Shown: piece after piece, positions 1 through 7,341 of the stretch | How the letters are laid out: every line of letters begins with the position of its first letter | Position numbering within the stretch: position 1 is the first letter of the stretch | Program-made: the position numbers and the translations under genes | Origin: DASRWT01 sp963748485 | GTDB taxonomy: Bacteria > Methylomirabilota > Methylomirabilia > Rokubacteriales > CSP1-6 | Length of the DNA: 64,000 nucleotides | Direction of reading: 5' to 3' | Assembly (NCBI GenBank): GCA_963748485.1 | Contig: CAVVJF010000013.1 | Span: forward strand, 248,001 to 312,000 | Notes under the pieces: generated by a model | Seen by the model: only the letters and a program-made list of their open reading frames with translations | Databases searched by the model: none | Told to the model about the DNA's origin: nothing

Positions 1-2
1 AG

Positions 3-614
3 CTCGAGCTCGGCGGCCGTTACCCCGCCATGTTCAGCTACAAGATGAAGAACTACGTGCTGCTCGATGCGGGCGGTAAGCTGCGCGTCAAGGGCTCGGG
101 GCTCCGCTCGCGCGGGATCGAGCTCTTCCAGCGACGGTGGATGGAGGAGATGTTCCGCCTCCTCCTCACCGGTCGGCGCGCGGAGATCGGCGCCCTCGCG
201 CGTCGCTGGGAGGACGACTTCGTGGCGCGCCGCGTGCCGGTGCGGCTCTTCATGAAGACCGAGACGCTCCAGGAGTCGCCCGGCGTCTACCGGGACAAGG
301 TGGCGGCGGGCCGGCGCAACACGGGTGCCGCCTACGAGCTGGCCCTGCGCGCGGAGCGTCCCTATCAGGCCGGCGACCAGGTCTCGTACTACGTAACCGG
401 CGAGACCGCCCGGGTCAGCGTCACCGAGGCGGCGAAGCTGGCGGCGGCGTGGGACGCGGCCGCGCCCGACGAGAACACCGCCTACTATCTCGCCAAGCTC
501 CGGGAGCTGGCCGAGAAGTTCCTTCCCTTCGTGGAGCGCGAGGGTCTGGCGCCGATGCCCGCGGAGGAGGAGGAGACCGTGCCCGTGCAGCAGGTGCTCG
601 ATCTCGGCGGCTGA
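3..614 (+). CDS. B-family DNA polymerase, C-terminal part (5' partial)
   Basis: The reading frame is open from base 3 and runs in from outside the window, so the ATG at 30 is internal (the sequence before it, GGRYPAMFSYK, already fits the family). About 203 residues are visible. The segment AMFSYKMKNYVLL followed by KGSGLRSRGIELFQRR is typical of the palm/thumb junction of bacterial family-B (Pol II-like) DNA polymerases, and the rest looks like the helical thumb. Polymerase and exonuclease motifs lie outside the window. The stop at 612-614 is two bases from the convergent stop of the radical SAM gene. The family call is from recall of conserved segments, without alignment. Confidence 0.7.
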   Translation, partial: LELGGRYPAMFSYKMKNYVLLDAGGKLRVKGSGLRSRGIELFQRRWMEEMFRLLLTGRRAEIGALARRWEDDFVARRVPVRLFMKTETLQESPGVYRDKVAAGRRNTGAAYELALRAERPYQAGDQVSYYVTGETARVSVTEAAKLAAAWDAAAPDENTAYYLAKLRELAEKFLPFVEREGLAPMPAEEEETVPVQQVLDLGG

Positions 615-616
615 GA

Positions 617-1639
617 CTACCAGACCAGCTCGAGCTGCCGCGGGGGCGCGGGCGCCGCCTCGCGCCGGACGCGGTCCTCGCGCGTGAGCCCCGCGAGTCC
701 GATCTCGCGAGCGAGGCGCTCGACGCGCGCCTCCACCGCCTGCCGGTATTCCATCTGGGCGCGGGTCCCCTGGGCGTAGAGCGCCGCGTAGCGCGTGGCG
801 AGCCAGGGCATCTCCCGCCGGACGAAATCCAGGAAGAAGTCCCGGGCACTGCCGCGCAGGAAGAGGACGTTCCACACCGCCTCGCGCGCTCCGGCGCCGC
901 GGGCGGCGTGCAGCAGCTCGCGCAGGCCGGCCTCGCCGTCGGTGATCCCGGGCAGGATTGGCATGACGAAGAGGCGCACGGGGATTCCCGCCTCCTCGAG
1001 GGCGCGCATGGTGCCCAGGCGCAGGTCGGGGCGCGGGGCGCGCGGCTCGAGAAGGCGAAGCAGATCGGCGTCCAGGCTGATGAGCGAGATGTTCACCACT
1101 AGCGACGACTCGGCCGCGATCTCCTTGAGCAGGTCGAGGTCGCGCACGATGGAGGCGCTCTTGGTCGTGATGCCGAGCCGGAGCCCCCGGACGCGGGCGA
1201 TGGCGCGCAGCACCTCGCGCGTGACGCGGAAGCGGCCGTCGGCCGGCTGATAGGGGTCGGTGGCGGTGCCCAGCGCCACCTCCTCGCCGCTCTCCCGCGC
1301 CTTCTTGAGGGCTTCGTGCAGCCGGCCCGGGTCCGCGCGCTTGACGTAGATCCGCGACTCGAACTCCACCGGGTCGGCGTGGCCGAGATACTCGTGCGTG
1401 GGCCGCGCGTAGCAGTAGACGCACCCGATCTCGCAGCCGCGGTACGGGTTGACGGTCCAGCCGAACGGCATCGCGCTCCCGCCAGGACCGGGCTTCAGCC
1501 GGTTCATCAGCTCGACGGACCGTAGCTCTTGAAAAGTGGCGGCCCGCCGGCTATCCACGATCTCCCCCATGCGCCGGGCGAAGCCCGGAGCGGGGACGCC
1601 CGGTATCGTGCGGGGTGCCGTGGATCCCTTCCTCTCCAT
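617..1639 (-). CDS. SPL-like radical SAM protein (PA0069/Rv2578c type)
   Basis: A radical SAM enzyme of about 340 residues related to the spore photoproduct lyase-like group. The sequence shows NPYRGCEIGCVYCYAR, containing the CX3CX2C cluster motif that binds the 4Fe-4S cluster and SAM, then GTATDPYQP and a TIM-barrel-like remainder. The substrate of this group is unknown. I chose ATG 1639 (MERKGST) over the GTG at 1654 because a perfect TATACT lies at 1646-1651, six bases before 1639, and would be inside the longer frame; this predicts a leaderless message. Ends two bases from the convergent polymerase gene. Family confident, function not. Confidence 0.85.
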   Translation of the reverse strand: MERKGSTAPRTIPGVPAPGFARRMGEIVDSRRAATFQELRSVELMNRLKPGPGGSAMPFGWTVNPYRGCEIGCVYCYARPTHEYLGHADPVEFESRIYVKRADPGRLHEALKKARESGEEVALGTATDPYQPADGRFRVTREVLRAIARVRGLRLGITTKSASIVRDLDLLKEIAAESSLVVNISLISLDADLLRLLEPRAPRPDLRLGTMRALEEAGIPVRLFVMPILPGITDGEAGLRELLHAARGAGAREAVWNVLFLRGSARDFFLDFVRREMPWLATRYAALYAQGTRAQMEYRQAVEARVERLAREIGLAGLTREDRVRREAAPAPPRQLELVW

Positions 1640-1645
1640 GTGTTG

Positions 1646-1651
1646 AGTATA
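1646..1651 (-). promoter_or_regulatory. -10 element (TATACT) of the radical SAM gene
   Basis: TATACT on the minus strand ends six bases before ATG 1639. No Shine-Dalgarno lies between them, so the transcript would start at or next to the start codon. No clear TTGACA-like -35 was seen. Confidence 0.5.
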
Positions 1652-1659
1652 CACCCGCC

Positions 1660-1691
1660 AAAAAAAGCCCCGGGGCGTTCAACCCCGGGGC
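1660..1691 (-). terminator. Rho-independent terminator of the RRM gene
   Basis: Perfect 9-bp stem (1667-1675 with 1683-1691, GCCCCGGGG arms) with a seven-base loop. A run of seven A on the plus strand (1660-1666) gives a U-tract on the minus-strand transcript. It sits 20 bases past the stop of the RNA-binding protein gene and just before the next minus-strand promoter, insulating the two. Confidence 0.85.
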
Positions 1692-1710
1692 GCTCGAGCC
1701 GGTCAGGATC

Positions 1711-2043
1711 CTAACGCCGCCAGCCGCCCCCGCCTCCCGGCCCGCCCCCTGGACGGGGGCCGCGATCGGGCCGGGGCCCGCCGGCGCCGCGCTGGGGCTG
1801 AGGCCGCGCCTCATCCACCACGAGGTTCCGGTCCCGGAAGAGCCGGCCATTGAGCATTTCTATGGCCTTGGACGACTCTTCCTTGCTGGCCATCTCCACG
1901 AAGCCGAACCCGCGCGGGCGCCCCGTGAACTGGTCGGTGACGATGCGGACCGATTCGACGACGCCCGCTTGCTGGAAGAGCTCGCGCAGGTCCTCTTCGG
2001 TCGCCTGGAAGGAGAGATTGCCGACAAAGAGCTTAGCGGGCAT
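1711..2043 (-). CDS. RRM-domain RNA-binding protein
   Basis: A 110-residue cytoplasmic RNA-binding protein with one RNA recognition motif. RNP2 is LFVGNL near the N-terminus and RNP1 is RGFGFVEM near residue 46; the C-terminal third is a Gly/Arg/Pro-rich tail, as in the cyanobacterial and proteobacterial Rbp family of small cold- or stress-linked RNA chaperones. The frame extends to 2064, but ATG 2043 is chosen because AGGAGG sits eight bases upstream and the protein then begins MPAKLFVGNL as in the family. Followed by a strong terminator, so probably monocistronic. Targets unknown. Confidence 0.92.
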   Translation of the reverse strand: MPAKLFVGNLSFQATEEDLRELFQQAGVVESVRIVTDQFTGRPRGFGFVEMASKEESSKAIEMLNGRLFRDRNLVVDEARPQPQRGAGGPRPDRGPRPGGGPGGGGGWRR

Positions 2044-2064
2044 TTCCGAAACCTCCTGCCGCAC

Positions 2065-2277
2065 CCAGGACTGAGGTCACCCTCCCCCCCGGCTCACCTG
2101 CGGCGTGTGGGGCACCGCTCCCCCGGACCAGCACTCCGTCAGCCAGGCTCCGCGGACCGGGGCCCCCCCGACGGTTCGCATACCCTAGTGATGGCCCCCA
2201 GGGCTGTCAAGCGATTTTTCTGGCAGGAAGTTCCCTATTTCACGAGGTTGCGAGACGCTCGCGCCGAGCATGAATCC
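2065..2277. other. Intergenic region upstream of the RRM gene
   Basis: About 210 bases hold the leader of the RRM gene (minus) and the 3' side of the SDR gene (minus). Beyond the AGGAGG for ATG 2043 I see no conserved element; the stretch around 2205-2245 is somewhat AT-richer and could hold the RRM promoter. Confidence 0.4.
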
Positions 2278-3072
2278 TCACAGAAAGACCCCCCGCGTGA
2301 TGCCTCCATCGACCGTGATCGTAATTCCGGTCAAGAACGTCGCGCGTTCGGAGGCGAGGAACACGATGAGATCCGCCACTTCCTCCGGCAGCGCGATCCG
2401 GCCGAGCGGATAATCTGCCGCGCGCGCTTTCTCAAATGTGAACACGTCTTGTCCCGCCGCGTCGGCTTGCTGCCGCACCAGCGTGTCCCATCGTTCGGTC
2501 TTCACCGGCCCCGGCGACACGCCGGTGACGAGCACGCCGTCGCGCGCCCCGAGATCGGCGAGGGCCTTGGTGAAGTTGATGAGAGCGGCATTGGCGGCGC
2601 CGCCCATCATGTACGTGGTGGCCGGATTGCGTGCGGCGGCGCCAACGACGTTGATGATGCGCCCGCGCCCCTGCCGCTGCATGTGCGGAAGTGTCTCGCG
2701 CGCCATGCGGATGTAGCCCAGCAGCTTCAGGCTCCAGCCGCGCATCCACTCGTCGTCGGGCGTCGTGAGGAAGTCGCCGCCCTTGATGGCGCCGGCGTTG
2801 TTCACGAGGATGTCGACGCGCCCGAGACGGCCAACCGCGTCGGCGACGAGTCCGCGGACGCCGTCGAGCGTGGACAGGTCCACCGCCGCCGTCTCCACCT
2901 TGCGGCCGGTCGCCGTCTCGATGTCGCGGGCGGCGCGGGCGAGCCCGGCCCCGTCCCGCGCGGCGATGAGCACGCGCGCCCCTTCCGCCGCGAGCCCCTG
3001 CGCGGCCGCGCGCCCGATGCCCTTGCTGCCTCCCGTCACCAGCGCCGTCTTGCCGCCGAGTCCCAGATCCAT
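2278..3072 (-). CDS. SDR-family oxidoreductase with atypical active site
   Basis: A 264-residue classical-length short-chain dehydrogenase/reductase. The NAD(P)-binding TGGSKGIG (residues 14-21) and the structural NNAG are intact, and the C-terminus has TGITITVDGG. The catalytic segment is unusual: where family members have Ser, then Tyr-xxx-Lys, this protein reads NVVGAAA and YMMGGAANAAL, so the catalytic Ser and Lys are both replaced while Tyr remains. It may be a non-redox SDR, or use other residues. Last gene of a minus-strand operon, 16 bases after the unknown protein gene. Substrate unknown. Confidence 0.85.
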   Translation of the reverse strand: MDLGLGGKTALVTGGSKGIGRAAAQGLAAEGARVLIAARDGAGLARAARDIETATGRKVETAAVDLSTLDGVRGLVADAVGRLGRVDILVNNAGAIKGGDFLTTPDDEWMRGWSLKLLGYIRMARETLPHMQRQGRGRIINVVGAAARNPATTYMMGGAANAALINFTKALADLGARDGVLVTGVSPGPVKTERWDTLVRQQADAAGQDVFTFEKARAADYPLGRIALPEEVADLIVFLASERATFLTGITITVDGGITRGVFL

Positions 3073-3088
3073 GGCGTCGCCGTCCCCC

Positions 3089-3640
3089 TTATCCCCGATC
3101 GCGTGTGGTGTGTCGTTCGATGAAGTCGTCCCAGCCGGCGGCGGGCAGCGCGCGTGCCCAGGCCACCGCCTCCTCGTCGCGTCCGTAGTACTCGCGCATG
3201 TACGTCTCCGCTTCCACGCGGCGGTGGAAGAGCCGCCAGAGATGGACGCTGCCGCCGCCTGGGCGCCGGAGGAAGAAGGCGGGATCCTCCGGCGAGGCGG
3301 GCTCGTACGTCACGCGTTCTCCCGCCGCGTCCAGGGTGATCCAGGCCGCACCGATGCCGTGGGCGGACAGCACGCGCGCGCGCAGCGATTCCTCGGTGGG
3401 CAGCGACTCGATGTCGCGGAGCCGGGGCCCGTAGTAGATGGGCACCCGCGCCGCGTCCGCGATGAGCCGCGCGGGGAACGGTCCGCCGGCGGCGTCGAGC
3501 AGCGCCTTGGCGGTCTCGCCCACCCAGTACTCGCCGGAAGTGTGCAGATCGGGCCACGCCTCGAGCATCTGGCCGGGCGGGACCTGACGCCGCCGGCGCG
3601 CGATCTCGGCGGCGTCCGTGAGGAGGAAGAGGCGGCTCAT
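3089..3640 (-). CDS. Hypothetical protein (183 aa)
   Basis: I do not recognise this 183-residue soluble protein. It starts MSRLFLLTDAAEIARRRR, has a mid-section PIYYGPRLRDIESLPTEESLRAR and an aromatic/acid-rich end WDDFIERHT. No signal peptide, membrane segment or Cys cluster is visible. ATG 3640 overlaps the TGA of the DUF309 gene (ATGA), which indicates translational coupling; a longer reading upstream would overlap that gene entirely and is unlikely. It lies between DUF309 and SDR genes in one operon, so a function linked to them is possible but unproved. Confidence 0.75.
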   Translation of the reverse strand: MSRLFLLTDAAEIARRRRQVPPGQMLEAWPDLHTSGEYWVGETAKALLDAAGGPFPARLIADAARVPIYYGPRLRDIESLPTEESLRARVLSAHGIGAAWITLDAAGERVTYEPASPEDPAFFLRRPGGGSVHLWRLFHRRVEAETYMREYYGRDEEAVAWARALPAAGWDDFIERHTTRDRG

Positions 3641-4275
3641 TCCGAGGCCCGCGGGAAGGGCGGCGCGGCGAGGGCGTCGTCGCCCGTCGCCTCCGCCGCG
3701 AGGGACTCGCCCCGCGCCCGCACGCGCGCGGCGAAGTCGTCGAGAGGCAAGCCGGGCAGGCGCCCCGCGGCGAGCTTGGCGGCGCCGTCGTGGAGGAGGG
3801 CCAGCCCTCCCACCCGATTTCCGTTGGCGAGGTGCTGGAATCCCACCGCGACCTGTATCAGGCCCTGCAACGCCGCGCGCTCCGCGCCCGCCGCCCGGAA
3901 CCAGTGCGGCTCCAGCAGCTCGTGCACCTCGAAGAAAAGCCCCGCGTCGAAGAGCGCGGCCGCCGCCTCGAGGGCTTCCCCGCGCGTGGGCTCGGCGGCA
4001 GTCAGGCGCCGCCGGTGGAGGACGTCCCAGCCGCTCCGGGCGCGCGCCCCCAGCTCGCTCGCGTGCGCCGCGAAACCGGAGCGCACGGCGAGCCCGCCGC
4101 GGCCGCGCTCGAACAGATCGGCGGGGAATCGCTCGGGCACGCGGCGGCCGTCGAGAGCATGGGGATCGGCGCACACCGCGGCCAGCGAGGAGAGGCCCTC
4201 GCGGGCGGCCGGGTCGTGGATGGCGTCGAGGATCAGTTCGGCGAGCCGGTTGCGGAGGGGCAGCGGCAGGGCCAC
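3637..4275 (-). CDS. DUF309-domain protein
   Basis: About 212 residues. The C-terminal half carries the DUF309 signature: FDAGLFFEVHELLEPHW followed by QGLIQVAVGFQH, a helical fold with conserved His/Glu suggestive of metal binding, biochemical role unknown. The frame extends to an ATG at 4329, but that would overlap the RDD gene by 47 bases; a GTG at 4275, eight bases after the RDD stop, gives the cleaner start. Second gene of the RDD-DUF309-hypothetical-SDR operon; its stop overlaps the next start. Confidence 0.8.
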   Translation of the reverse strand: MALPLPLRNRLAELILDAIHDPAAREGLSSLAAVCADPHALDGRRVPERFPADLFERGRGGLAVRSGFAAHASELGARARSGWDVLHRRRLTAAEPTRGEALEAAAALFDAGLFFEVHELLEPHWFRAAGAERAALQGLIQVAVGFQHLANGNRVGGLALLHDGAAKLAAGRLPGLPLDDFAARVRARGESLAAEATGDDALAAPPFPRASE

Positions 4276-4282
4276 GGCGCGG

Positions 4283-4747
4283 TCAGGCGCGCTCGACGCG
4301 CGTGCCCGCGAGGAGATCGTGAAGCCCACGGCGGTCGCGCCGGAGGCCGGCCACGAGGAGTCCTGCGCCGAGCGGCAGCGCCGCGAGCAGCCAGGCGAGC
4401 GCCCGGCCTACGGCCCGGCGCAGCGACAGCGGCCCTCCCTCGGCCGAGACCACGCGCGCGCCGACCAACATCTTCCCCATGGTCTGGCCCCAGAGCCAGT
4501 GGAACAGGACCGCGTACAGGGGTGGGAGCATCCACCGGAAGGCGGTGGTGGCCGCGCTGAGGACGCGTGAGGAGCGGCCCGCCTCGCCCCAGATCACCCC
4601 GGAGATGGCGTGGGCGAACCCAATCACGATCAGGAGGAACACGTAGTCGAGGAAGAGCGCGAGCGCGCGGAGCCAGAATCCCGCCGGGCGTGGCGGCGGA
4701 GTCGCGGCGAGGTCGATCTCCGGCAGCCGCTCGGTCTGCGGGTCCAT
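4283..4747 (-). CDS. RDD-family membrane protein
   Basis: A 154-residue integral membrane protein of the RDD family (Pfam RDD). Hydrophobic segments lie at about residues 27-48, 70-88 and 112-133; the Arg near the start of the first (FWLRALALFLDYV, with the Asp) and the Asp/Arg near the C-terminus (RRDRRGLHDLLAGTRVV-like end) match the family's RDD residues, and GQTMGKMLVGARVV is the usual loop. Transport or scaffolding roles have been suggested for the family, none certain. First gene of the minus operon, divergent from moeA, with a TATAAT nine bases upstream of ATG. Confidence 0.9.
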   Translation of the reverse strand: MDPQTERLPEIDLAATPPPRPAGFWLRALALFLDYVFLLIVIGFAHAISGVIWGEAGRSSRVLSAATTAFRWMLPPLYAVLFHWLWGQTMGKMLVGARVVSAEGGPLSLRRAVGRALAWLLAALPLGAGLLVAGLRRDRRGLHDLLAGTRVERA

Positions 4748-4756
4748 CGCGCGCGC

Positions 4757-4764
4757 ATTATACT
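4757..4764. promoter_or_regulatory. Overlapping divergent -10 elements (RDD / moeA)
   Basis: The minus strand carries TATAAT (4757-4762) nine bases before the RDD ATG at 4747; the plus strand carries TATACT (4759-4764) nine bases before the moeA ATG at 4774. The two hexamers overlap by four bases, so the two RNA polymerases would compete for the site. Neither gene has a Shine-Dalgarno, predicting leaderless mRNAs both ways. Confidence 0.55.
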
Positions 4765-4773
4765 AGGGGCGCC

Positions 4774-5970
4774 ATGATCTCGGTCGCCGACGCGCAAGCG
4801 CACATCCTCGCACAGGTCGTCGCGCCGGCCTCGCCCGAGATCGTCCCCCTCACGGGGGCCCTTGGGCGCGTGCTCGCGGAGGATCTCCGCGCACCCATCG
4901 ACGTCCCGCCGACCGACAATTCCGCGGTGGACGGTTATGCGGTCGCGCACGTGCCGAGTCCGTCCGCCGAGCGGCGCCACTTGGAGGTGGCGGGCGAGTT
5001 GGCCGCGGGTGGGGTCTTCGCGGGCACCATCGGCCCCGGCCAGGCGCTGCGCATCATGACCGGCGCCCCCATGCCCGCCGGCGCGGACACCGTGTACCCG
5101 CAGGAAGTCGTGGAGCGCGCGGGTTCGCGCATCACCGTTGGGGCCATCGACAGAGGAGCCAACACCCGGGGCCGGGGCGAGGACGTGCGCGCGGGGAGCG
5201 TGGTGCTCTCCGCGGGATGCGTGCTCCGCCCCCAGGAGCTCGGCGTGGCCGCCTCGCTGGGCTTTCCCCAGATCCTCGTCCGACAGCGGCCGCGGGTGGC
5301 CGTGCTCTCCACCGGCGACGAGGTCGTCGACCCGGGCGACGCGCGCAAGCCGGGCCAGATCTTCGACTCCAACCGCTTCTCCCTGCACGGGCTCGTCGAG
5401 GCCGCCGGGGGCGCTGTCACCGACTACGGCATCGTGCCGGATCTCCACGAGGTGCTCCACGCCCGACTCACGGAGGCCGCGCGCTCGGCCGATATCGTGC
5501 TGACCTCGGGCGGCGTGTCGGTGGGCGACTACGACCTCGTCAAGGCCGTGCTGCAGGAAGCGGGCGGCATCGACTTCTGGCAGGTCGCGATGCAGCCGGG
5601 CCGGCCATTGGCGGTGGGCCGCATCGGCGCTGCCCACTTCTTCGGGCTGCCGGGGAACCCGGTGGCCTCCATGCTCACCTTCAGCCTCTTCGTTCGTCCG
5701 GCCCTGTGGAAGCTCGCGGGCCGGCGCGACCTCTTCCCGCCCCGCTTCCACGCCGTGGCCGCCGAGCGCATGCGCAAGCGGCCCGGCCGCCGCGAGTTCA
5801 AGCGTGGCATCCTCGCCTACGGCCCCGAGGGCTGGCAGGTGCGGACCACGGGACCTCAGGGCTCCGGCATCCTCTCGTCGATGGCGCAGGCCGACTGCTT
5901 CATCGTGATCGAGGAGGAGCGCGAGGACGTCCAGGTCGGGGAGCGCGTGTGGGTGGAGCCGTTCCAGTGA
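4774..5970 (+). CDS. moeA: Molybdopterin molybdenumtransferase MoeA
   Basis: A 398-residue MoeA/gephyrin-type enzyme that inserts molybdate into adenylated molybdopterin in molybdenum cofactor synthesis. Visible motifs: NSAVDGYAV (residues 49-57), TGAPMPAGADTV, LSTGDEVVDPG, SGGVSVGDYD (about 246) and GLPGNPVA (about 290). ATG 4774 gives MISVADAQ as in the family; the longer open frame upstream overlaps the divergent promoter. The molybdenum hydroxylase subunit at 54.7-57 kb is a plausible client of the cofactor. The stop overlaps the GTG of the rhodanese gene. Confidence 0.95.
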   Translation: MISVADAQAHILAQVVAPASPEIVPLTGALGRVLAEDLRAPIDVPPTDNSAVDGYAVAHVPSPSAERRHLEVAGELAAGGVFAGTIGPGQALRIMTGAPMPAGADTVYPQEVVERAGSRITVGAIDRGANTRGRGEDVRAGSVVLSAGCVLRPQELGVAASLGFPQILVRQRPRVAVLSTGDEVVDPGDARKPGQIFDSNRFSLHGLVEAAGGAVTDYGIVPDLHEVLHARLTEAARSADIVLTSGGVSVGDYDLVKAVLQEAGGIDFWQVAMQPGRPLAVGRIGAAHFFGLPGNPVASMLTFSLFVRPALWKLAGRRDLFPPRFHAVAAERMRKRPGRREFKRGILAYGPEGWQVRTTGPQGSGILSSMAQADCFIVIEEEREDVQVGERVWVEPFQ

Positions 5971-6377
5971 GGCGCACGCTCGCCGCGGGCCTCGCCGCCC
6001 TTGTCCTGCTGGCCCTGGGTGCCGCCCCGGGCGGCGACCCCGAGGTGCCTGAGCGCTACATCACCGTGGATGAGGTGAAGGCACTGCTCGATCTCAAGCA
6101 GCGGGTGGTGTTCGTGGACGTGCGCGTGCAGGAGCAGTTCGACGAGCTGCACATCGCGGGCGCGCGCAACATCAGCCTGCGCGACCTGCCGCGGCGCCTG
6201 CCTGACGTGCCCCGCAAGGACCTCGTCGTCCTCTACTGAGCGTGCCCCCACGAGCTGGCCCGGGGGGCCTTCCGGATCCTCTATCTCGCGGGGCTGCGCA
6301 ACATGCTCATCCTCGACGAGGGCATTCCCGGCTGGACGGCGAAGGGGCACCCCACCGCGACCAGTCCGCCGCGTTGA
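5967..6377 (+). CDS. Rhodanese-domain protein with in-frame TGA at the catalytic Cys site (candidate selenoprotein)
   Basis: GTG 5967 overlaps the moeA stop. A signal-like segment (AAGLAALVLLALGA) leads into a rhodanese domain: YITVDEVKALL, VFVDVRVQEQFDELHIAGARNI. The frame then reads LVVLY-TGA-ACPHELARGAF and continues in the same frame for 45 codons to TGA 6375, ending with LILDEGIPGWTAKGHP, the normal rhodanese C-terminus. The TGA (6237-6239, residue 91) stands exactly where the family has its catalytic Cys (YCxCP). So this is either a Sec-containing exported rhodanese of about 136 residues or a gene with one nonsense change; a simple stop would give a useless 90-residue stub. A hairpin suited to a bacterial SECIS follows. 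Confidence 0.75.
6237..6269 (+). promoter_or_regulatory. TGA codon plus downstream hairpin, candidate bacterial SECIS
   Basis: After the in-frame TGA (6237-6239), a five-pair GC stem (6257-6261 with 6265-6269) closes a GGG loop that starts 22 bases after the TGA. Bacterial SECIS elements typically place a small apical loop with a G in its first two positions about 16-37 bases downstream. A competing stem (6244-6249 with 6263-6268) is also possible. Consistent with recoding but not proof. Confidence 0.4.
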
Positions 6378-6415
6378 TTCGCCGCAGGCCGCTTGCGCCG
6401 CCGCCGCGCCCTCCG

Positions 6416-6421
6416 TATCAT
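6416..6421 (+). promoter_or_regulatory. Promoter of the transketolase genes
   Basis: TATCAT lies eight bases before ATG 6430, with TTGCGC at 6393-6398 at the standard 17-base spacing. The message would start at or near the ATG. Confidence 0.45.
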
Positions 6422-6429
6422 CCAGGGCC

Positions 6430-7341
6430 ATGACGAAGGCGGATCTCGGCCGGCTGCAGAACATCGCGCGGGAGTGCCGCGTGCAGATCATCCGGATGCT
6501 CACCCACGCCGGCTCGGGACACCCCGGGGGCTCGCTGTCGGTGATCGACATTCTCACCACCCTCTACTTCGCCCGCATGCGCCACGATCCCAAGCGCCCC
6601 CTGTGGGACGATCGTGACCGGCTGGTGCTGTCCAAGGGGCACTGCGTGCCCGCGCAGTACTGCTGCATGGCCAAGGCGGGCTATTTCCCCGAGAGCCGGC
6701 TCGTGACGCTGCGCAAGCTGGGCAGCCCGCTCCAGGGCCACCCCGATCGCGTCGCCCTGCCCGGCATCGAGGCGGCTACCGGCTCGCTCGGCCAGGGCCT
6801 GTCCATGTCGGTCGGCATGGCGCTCGGGCTCAAGCTCGCCGGCCGGACCGCGCGCGTCTACTGTGTGCTGGGGGACGGCGAGATACAGGAAGGGCAGGTC
6901 TGGGAGGCCGCGATGTCGGCGCCCACCGTGGGCGCCCCCGACCATCGCCTGGACAACCTCTGCGTGATCCTCGACTACAACGGCATACAGCTCGACGACC
7001 ACGTGAAGAAGATTCTCGACCTCGAGCCCGTCGTGGACAAGTGGAAGTCGTTCGGGTGGCCGGTGATCGAGATCGACGGCCACGACCTCGCCCAGATCGA
7101 CAAGGCCCTCGACCAGGCGGAAGCGGTGCGCGGCAAGCCGACCTTTATCGTCGCCCACACCGTGAAGGGCAAGGGGGTTTCCTTCATGGAGGACAACCCC
7201 GAATGGCACGGGAAGTCCCCGACCCCGGCGGAGGCCGTGCGCGCCGTCCGCGAGATCCTCGGCCTGCCCGCGACCGGCGGCGAGCCGCCGGCCTGGGCGG
7301 CGCCCATCCTCGCCGAGCTCGCCGCCATGGAGAAGAAGTGA
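6430..7341 (+). CDS. Transketolase, N-terminal (TPP-binding) subunit
   Basis: A 303-residue protein matching the first half of transketolase, here encoded separately. It holds HAGSGHPGGSLS (residues about 24-35) and the thiamine-diphosphate motif beginning GDGEIQEGQVWEAAM (about 148) and ending near CVILDYNGIQ. With the next gene it would transfer two-carbon units between sugar phosphates in the pentose phosphate pathway. Split transketolases are common in archaea and several bacterial phyla. TPP for it could be supplied by the thiamine genes at 35-37 kb. Stop TGA overlaps the next ATG (TGATG). Confidence 0.95.
   Translation: MTKADLGRLQNIARECRVQIIRMLTHAGSGHPGGSLSVIDILTTLYFARMRHDPKRPLWDDRDRLVLSKGHCVPAQYCCMAKAGYFPESRLVTLRKLGSPLQGHPDRVALPGIEAATGSLGQGLSMSVGMALGLKLAGRTARVYCVLGDGEIQEGQVWEAAMSAPTVGAPDHRLDNLCVILDYNGIQLDDHVKKILDLEPVVDKWKSFGWPVIEIDGHDLAQIDKALDQAEAVRGKPTFIVAHTVKGKGVSFMEDNPEWHGKSPTPAEAVRAVREILGLPATGGEPPAWAAPILAELAAMEKK

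Noticed and set aside
4567..4773. N-terminal extension of moeA
   Set aside because: Arg/Gly/Pro-rich sequence that lies across the divergent promoter and RDD gene; MISVADAQ at 4774 is the family start.
6240..6429. A separate short intergenic region after a 90-residue rhodanese stub
   Set aside because: Codons 6240-6374 continue the rhodanese domain in the same frame, so it is better read as one recoded or nonsense-mutated gene.
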